Source: Juglans regia (taxonomy: Eukaryota; Streptophyta; Magnoliopsida; Fagales; Juglandaceae). From it: a stretch of DNA of 64,000 nucleotides. The notes below the pieces were generated by a model. The model was not told where the DNA came from. It worked only from the letters and a program-made list of their open reading frames with translations, and did not search any database. The stretch is from assembly GCF_001411555.2 (NCBI RefSeq), contig NC_049905.1, positions 15,562,586 through 15,626,585 of the forward strand, read 5' to 3'. Both the position numbers and the translations under genes were made by a program. Positions 58,718 to 64,000 of this stretch are shown here, one piece after another; the first letter of the stretch is position 1; each line of letters begins with the position of its first letter.

Positions 58718-59158
58718 TGTAATGGACTTTCATATATTGAACTTTCATGTAATGCAAGAGAGTAATGTAATAAGAGCAATGGAATGGAATCACAAAATCT
58801 TCATTGATAAGAGCGTTTTCGAGGAACACCCAACCTCCATGAACAGACGACACAAAACTCACTATTTTTTCCCCGACCCCTTCTCCCCTCCACTACCGCC
58901 CCTTTTCTAGAATCTATGTCAGGAAAAATAATAAACTCAGCCAATCAATGGCTTACAGGTATAAAACTGATAATTGTAAAGCAAGTGCATAAACGTAAAT
59001 AGACACATAAAAATAACAGCATCTCTTTCTTCACGGACGATTCTAATAGCTTCCTCAAAACGCCGCGTTCTGTCTCTTCCCCTGGGCCTGGCCCATGAGC
59101 ATTTCCTTCTGGCCCGAACTCATCTCTCTCTGGGCCTCACCACTACGGCTTCATAACA
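58718..59158 (-). repeat. 5' LTR of the chromovirus
   Basis: 441 bp, TG...CA ends, with the GTTTT duplication directly after it. By the minus-strand orientation this is the 5' LTR and would carry the promoter. Confidence 0.95.
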
Positions 59159-59163
59159 GTTTT

Positions 59164-61250
59164 CAAATACGACAAACTGACAATCTGACCGTTGCTTTTT
59201 TCCTTTTCTAAGGGACTGTTTCCATGCACGGGTGTAACGAAGGATCTGAAGGCCCTCACCCACCCCCCTTCACGCACCCCTCATCTCGACGCAGAGCTCG
59301 TCACTGTGGGCAGACCCACCTCCTGCCGTCATCGACGCCGGATCTCACCAGTTCAGCCCACTTCACGGCATGGGCGAGGGGGCATCTCATCTGCAATCTA
59401 GGAAACACACGAATTGGAAGGCAGCCCGAGCTATTGGAAGCATCTCAAGACCCACGGTGAAGGCAACCCAGGTCTGTTGATCGCGTGAGAGATAAGTCCC
59501 TTCCAATCCAGCTGGGTTTCATCTACTGCCTGGTAACCGTACGACATCACTTCCCCCTTCCTTTTACAGAGATTCCCCTGCCCCCCTGACCCAAAGCCTG
59601 CGAACTACTTCTCTAAGGTTTTGACCATAAATTAGCGTTTAACAGTGTATACATTTTTTTATTTCCGTAGCCCCTTGCATTACAAATTCACAAATGCTGA
59701 CACAAATGAAACCCACCATTCCAAAAATGTGCAAACACCGCACCTCAAGAAGTCGATCATTCCATAAACACCCACGGGGTATTTCTATCACCACCACGGC
59801 TCCAAGAACACGGTCCTTCCAAGTATGTGAATCTAACTCATCTCAAATTTTTTAGCTGTTATTTATGCAGTGCACAAATATGAGTTGGCGTGACTCCAGT
59901 TGGGAGATGAATTTCACCTAAAAGTTATTATTGTAGTGGTTACTGACAGAGATAAATTTGTATCCATATTATTAGAGCTGTTTAGATGAGTACGACAGTG
60001 CTAAGTTTCATGTTATTTTAATTTTTCATTTGTAATGGTCAGCTGTTTAGATGAGTATTAGAGCTGTTTACCCATTTCATTTGTTTAGATGTTATGGTTT
60101 GAAATTGCATAATGATGATGCATAATGAGATTATTTAACAATGCATAATCCTGTGATGTTTATGGTTTGCCATGCATGTGGTTTTTTTTTTTTTGGTATG
60201 CATACTTGAATGTGGTAGTGGGGTGTTTTGTTTTTTGTTCTGCTACTGTAGTGTATGTGTTGATGCTTATGTCCATATAATCATTTAGGAAGATTTGTTG
60301 GTTGAAGGGAAATGCAGAGTACTCAAATGACATGTCACGTTCAATTTCTATCCCACTGTGGATATTTTTTTGCTTGCCTCATTTATTTATGCTTTGGAAT
60401 TTTTCCTTCCTTGGCTGGTTTGCTGAAGCCAATAACATATATATCGAACAAAAAAAAATTGCAGAAAGTCCAATATTCGACAATAATGCATTATATATCG
60501 ACCTCAAGGGCATATCACAAATAATAGGAGACAATTACAGCATAGTATGTTACTAAACAATATATGTTTATTCGTTCTGATCCACAAAGGAGAAAAAAAA
60601 AATGGTTAACAAACTCTCAGGTAGTGATCACAGATCAGCAGTAACTTGGGAAAAAAATTTCTGCGCTATATGCAGTCATCTCACTTGTCTTAATCATCAA
60701 CTGCATATACATCAAAATGATTCCTTCGGTGTGTTTTTCTGAAATCTCTACTCAATGCATACCTTTGGACATGATTTGACCTGAACATGCCATTATCTTA
60801 AATGTAATTGGCGATGTGTGATCTGGTGGTGGGTGGTGGGGGCAGGTTCTTGATCATGTTGTTGCTAGCATTAGGATGATCTTATGTCTTTGGTGAAATC
60901 ATTTCATTAAAAGAAAACACATCTGGGGATGATATTAATTATAATTTGGTGGGTTTAAGTAGTAGTAGTAGTAGTACTACTACTGCATAATAATTCTGTT
61001 AAAACCAAGAGAAAACACTGGAGCTGTATTTTATCTGTGTGGAACTTGGGATCTAAATAAGGCTGTAGAACATAGAGTACAGCAAGGCTATTATTTAGAT
61101 CTCTTCCTGTGTCATTACTGTACTCTCAAGGCATGCGCATGCGGAAGTTGATATATATATATATATCATTGTTTTATGTTCAATAATGAATGATATATAT
61201 ATATATATATAACATTTATTCTATATATATATATATCTCAAAGAGGATTC
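59164..61250. other. Gene-free span
   Basis: Open frames at 59,192-59,460 and 60,302-60,556 lack motifs. Short repeats are (AGT)6 running into (ACT)3 at about 60,959-60,984, and AT dinucleotide runs at 61,149-61,236. Confidence 0.55.
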
Positions 61251-61299
61251 TCTAACCCAAGTCTACGGCTGACTTCTTTTTTACCCTCTACATCTATTC

Positions 61300-62580
61300 T
61301 CACCTTTGTTTCTGCCTAGTCTTGTTGATCTGGAGGACCACTGTAAATCTCGACCCTTGTATGTTCACCAATTCTTCACAGCTTCCCATACTCAGAACTT
61401 TATTACCATTAGCCACCTTAACTTGTAAGCTAGTATCATTCTTAATTGTCAACTTAGCAGCTTGCACAAATGAGGGATCCAGGAAGTTGTGAGTACTTCC
61501 TGAATCCACCAAGATCTCTACAGAACAAGAAGCCACTCTTCCAAGCAATCTCATAGAATTATTGTTCAAACACCCAGAAATTGCATTAATAGAAATTTCT
61601 AAGTTTTCCTGCTGAGGAACTTCTCCCTCTATGTGTAACACTTCTTCCAAAACTTCCTCTTCCTGCATTTCAAGTTCCTCAGATTGAAGTAAATAGACCT
61701 TAGGATTCTTGCACACATGTGCAGGATTCCATTTCTCCTCACATTGGTAACAAAGGCATTTCCTTCTCTTCTCATCCATCACTGCAGAAGGAATTCTTCT
61801 CACTGGACCTGCAGTTTTCTTTATTCTTCTGGGCTCCACAGAAAATTCAGGACTCTCTTTACTCATAACATAACTCCTCTAAGGTTTCTTAGAAGATAGA
61901 AGATACTCCTCTTGAATCTTGGCCAACCCAAAGGCTGCATTGAGATTAACAGGATTGAACATTCTAATGGGCAATCGAATGTCATCCTTTAATTCACTCA
62001 AGAAACAACTCAACTTATGTTTCTCAGGTAAGCCCTTTAACCTATTCGACAGGGCTTCAAACTGTGCTTTATACACAGCAATAGTCGAAGTCTATTTAAG
62101 CCTAGTCAAGGCCTCCATTGGGTCATCATATGCAGTTGAGCCAAACCTCACTTGTAAAGCTTTAACGAAAGAATCCCAATTGCAAAACAACCCACCCTCC
62201 ACTGCATCTTGGTACCAGACCAAGGCCTTAGCCTCCATATAATAAGATGCCAATAACTTCTGATTAATAGGAGTTTGATGGTAATCAAAATATTGAGTGG
62301 CCTTAAAGATCCACCCTGCAGGGTTGGTACCATCAAAATGAGGAAAATCAAGCCTTATCCCTCGATAGTTAAAAGGTCTCTCTTCTGCTTGGCCATTTCT
62401 TGGGCCTTGAGAAGTTTCTCCAGAATGATCACCATTCTGTCCACCCACAAAACCCTTCAACATATCAGTAGTTAAGTCTAACCTTTGAGCCAATCCATGT
62501 ATCGCTTGATTATGATCATCCAATTGTTTCTGAACCATTTCCCGATCTCCTTGACTCCCTTCTTGCTGCTGCAGCTTCAA
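61300..62580 (-). pseudogene. Gypsy gag with zinc knuckle and start of protease, two in-frame stops
   Basis: Three open segments (62,580-62,092, 62,076-61,879 and 61,866-61,300) lie in one frame, so only two nonsense changes interrupt it. The first holds the retrotransposon gag core (FPHFDGTNPAGWIFKATQYF, then ALVWYQDA and FGSTAYDDPMEAL). The second continues it (LSNRLKGLPEKHKLSCFL). The third has the knuckle CYQCEEKWNPAHVC and the protease motif [13 protein letters not shown]. After FTVVLQ the expected LLTLGGCD continuation is replaced by unrelated residues, marking the truncation. Confidence 0.88.
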
Positions 62581-62642
62581 CGATGCACCCCGAGTGTCTT
62601 AAGCCATTGTAAAATGAGAGGATCACCAATCTGATACCAACT

Positions 62643-63076
62643 TGTAATGAGACTGATAAAATAAGGAAAAACACAACAGAAATGAATTGAAGAATCAAGA
62701 ACAGCCTTGAAATCTTATTGCATAGAGAACTTCGAGGGTTCTCTAACCTCCCTATAGTCCAAACGCTGAACAACTAACAGAATACCTATACACTTGGTTT
62801 CCCTTCCTTTTTATAGACAATTACACCGCCTAAGCAAAACGCCCCGTTTAATCACTGCTATTTATAACCGTAGCTCACATTCCTCAACGCATCGTTTTAT
62901 TAACAATCAACGCCCACACTCGAATGCACCGTATCACTAAAACACTCAACCTCTTTAAATCTAAACGCACAGTATCTAATCCCACGGTTAATTCAGTTAG
63001 CTTTTACTTCACACTTAACACCTCTTACATTAATACACTTGTCCACCAAGACTGCTCTTTATGCATGAGTCTAACA
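62643..63076 (-). repeat. 5' LTR of the truncated gypsy element
   Basis: It is identified by position next to the primer binding site, by TG/CA ends and by a TATA-like TTTTTATAGACAATT segment (about 62,810). No second copy exists in the window to confirm its limits. Confidence 0.7.
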
Positions 63077-63081
63077 ATATT

Positions 63082-64000
63082 TTAAACTACTGCAAAAGGG
63101 AGTACTTTTCAGGCTTAGAAAAGAGCATGGAGCCCACTACTGATGTGAAGCTTTTACTTTTTTGTCATGGATCTCTCTATTAATTGATGTCTACTTTAGG
63201 CAATCTAAACCCATCAAAGATTTATTGGAAATAGTATGCACCTAATTTCTGTGTTATTTATTTATTTATTGGTAAATGTTGACTTGAATAGTAATTTATG
63301 GACATGGAAAACTTTCTTCGGAACAAACAGATCACCTAAAATATCAAGATTCTTCTTCTTTATATTATTTATAAGATGCAAACCAACCATGAAATCATTT
63401 CAGGCATGGCTTGTTTCCATCACTGTCAATAAGTAGAGAACACATATATATTGCTTTTCTAGAAATGAATTATGTTGAGTGGATAGAGACATTCATGATC
63501 AGGTTCCCACTTCAATTATTATTATTATTTTTAATCTATTTTCTTTTCCATTTGTTCTAGACAATTTCTTCAATGAGTAAAGTACTGATTGATCTGAATC
63601 TAGGATGACAAGTGGAAATGGATGTTCTGTACTAATTAGCTAGCCCGCACAAACCCATCAACTTCTTTGGGATGAAATATGGGAATTAATTTATGATTAA
63701 TGGAAAACTCATACATCTTTACTTTTCTCATTGCTTTCAAGCTCCAGCAGTAGTCTTCTTCCCCACAAGACAAAAAAATACCAAGAAGGGCCAGAACCAT
63801 TTATGAATAAAGGTAGAGGTAGGGATCAAACAATGACAAGAATAAAACATAACACAATAGGTTTAAAAGAAGAATAATGAAATATTTGTCAATACCCGAG
63901 CCATACATTCTTTTTCTTGCGGTGTTGTGAAGTTTCAATGAAGGGAGGCAAGTGGAGAGGTAAGAAGTACGAGAGAAACCAACAGGAAATACAAAAGTCA
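63082..64000. other. Gene-free span to the window end
   Basis: I see no exon, repeat or RNA gene. Open frames are short and motif-free. Confidence 0.5.

Larger units (their letters stand above)
54581..59158 (-). mobile_element. Ty3/gypsy chromovirus, young, gag-deleted (minus strand)
   Basis: Two 441-bp LTRs (54,581-55,021 and 58,718-59,158) start TGTAATGG and end TCATAACA. The element is flanked by GTTTT at 54,576-54,580 and 59,159-59,163, a 5-bp target duplication. I counted three differences between the LTRs, all transitions, about 0.7 percent. The primer binding site and polypurine tract are present. The pol order is zinc knuckle, protease, RT, RNase H, integrase, chromodomain, as in Ty3/gypsy chromoviruses. 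The 3.7-kb interior is short because gag is missing except for its zinc knuckle. Pol has one frameshift and one stop, and RT has lost an active-site Asp. It is therefore a non-autonomous copy, despite the recent insertion. Confidence 0.93.
61300..63076 (-). mobile_element. Truncated Ty3/gypsy element: 5' LTR, PBS, gag, partial protease
   Basis: Reading leftward: an LTR-like segment at 62,643-63,076 (TGTAATGA...CTAACA, 434 bp), then TTGGTATCAGATTGG as primer binding site (about 62,623-62,641), gag, a zinc knuckle and the protease start. The similarity to protease ends near 61,310 and nothing of RT, integrase or a second LTR follows. ATATT follows the LTR at 63,077-63,081 as the likely target duplication, but its partner is lost. 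The LTR differs from that of the chromovirus at 54,581-59,158, so it is a different family. Confidence 0.85.

Noticed and set aside
59192..59460. Overlapping Pro/His/Arg-rich open frames right of the gypsy element
   Set aside because: The two frames overlap with different translations and neither has a motif. GC-rich composition alone explains the lack of stops.
60302..60556. 84-residue open frame with hydrophobic stretches
   Set aside because: No recognisable motif, AT-rich context and an overlapping frame of similar length. No support for coding.

Overview
The window is plant nuclear DNA: AT-rich, intron-dense, full of retrotransposons and MITEs. The repeat families and the gene structure point to a woody eudicot. 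My best guess is Fagales, perhaps the walnut family, but that rests on general resemblance and not on a search.

One intact gene dominates. From 27,627 to 52,567 on the + strand I could assemble a complete 21-exon gene for a BSL2/BSL3-type Kelch-repeat Ser/Thr phosphatase (BRI1-suppressor-like, brassinosteroid signalling). All 20 introns are GT-AG, the phases agree throughout, and the product is 1,009 residues with all PP1-type catalytic motifs. The coding sequence is only 3,030 nt. Most of the remaining 22 kb of intron is mobile-element debris.

Region by region. 1-1,075: a single exon remnant resembling an NPG/NPGR TPR calmodulin-binding protein (minus strand). 1,085-4,793: a Mutator-like element without transposase, flanked by 9-bp target duplications. 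4,803-12,180: AT-rich DNA with Fagales-type MITEs, including one MITE blown up by a roughly 1.3-kb minisatellite. 12,185-15,339: a 5'-truncated L1-type LINE with reverse transcriptase, zf-RVT and RNase H. 15,340-26,850: more MITEs, a 116-bp foldback, GC-rich islands, a RhoGDI pseudogene start and a broken alpha-expansin fragment. 26,860-53,230: the BSL gene. Its introns hold a twin-primed LINE, a MULE with a nested LINE, three SINE copies, four TRIM-like elements all antisense to the gene, a 344-bp tandem duplication and two tiny retroposed LINE tails. 54,581-59,158: a young Ty3/gypsy chromovirus (minus strand) with near-identical LTRs, a GTTTT target duplication, no gag and a damaged RT active site. 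About 61,300-63,076: a second, truncated gypsy element retaining 5' LTR, primer binding site, gag and part of protease.

I see no prokaryotic features, CRISPR arrays, rRNA genes or organelle insertions. Nothing here amounts to a new biological system. The most interesting material is structural: nested, inverted and trans-mobilised mobile elements, and several gene fragments carried in non-genic DNA.
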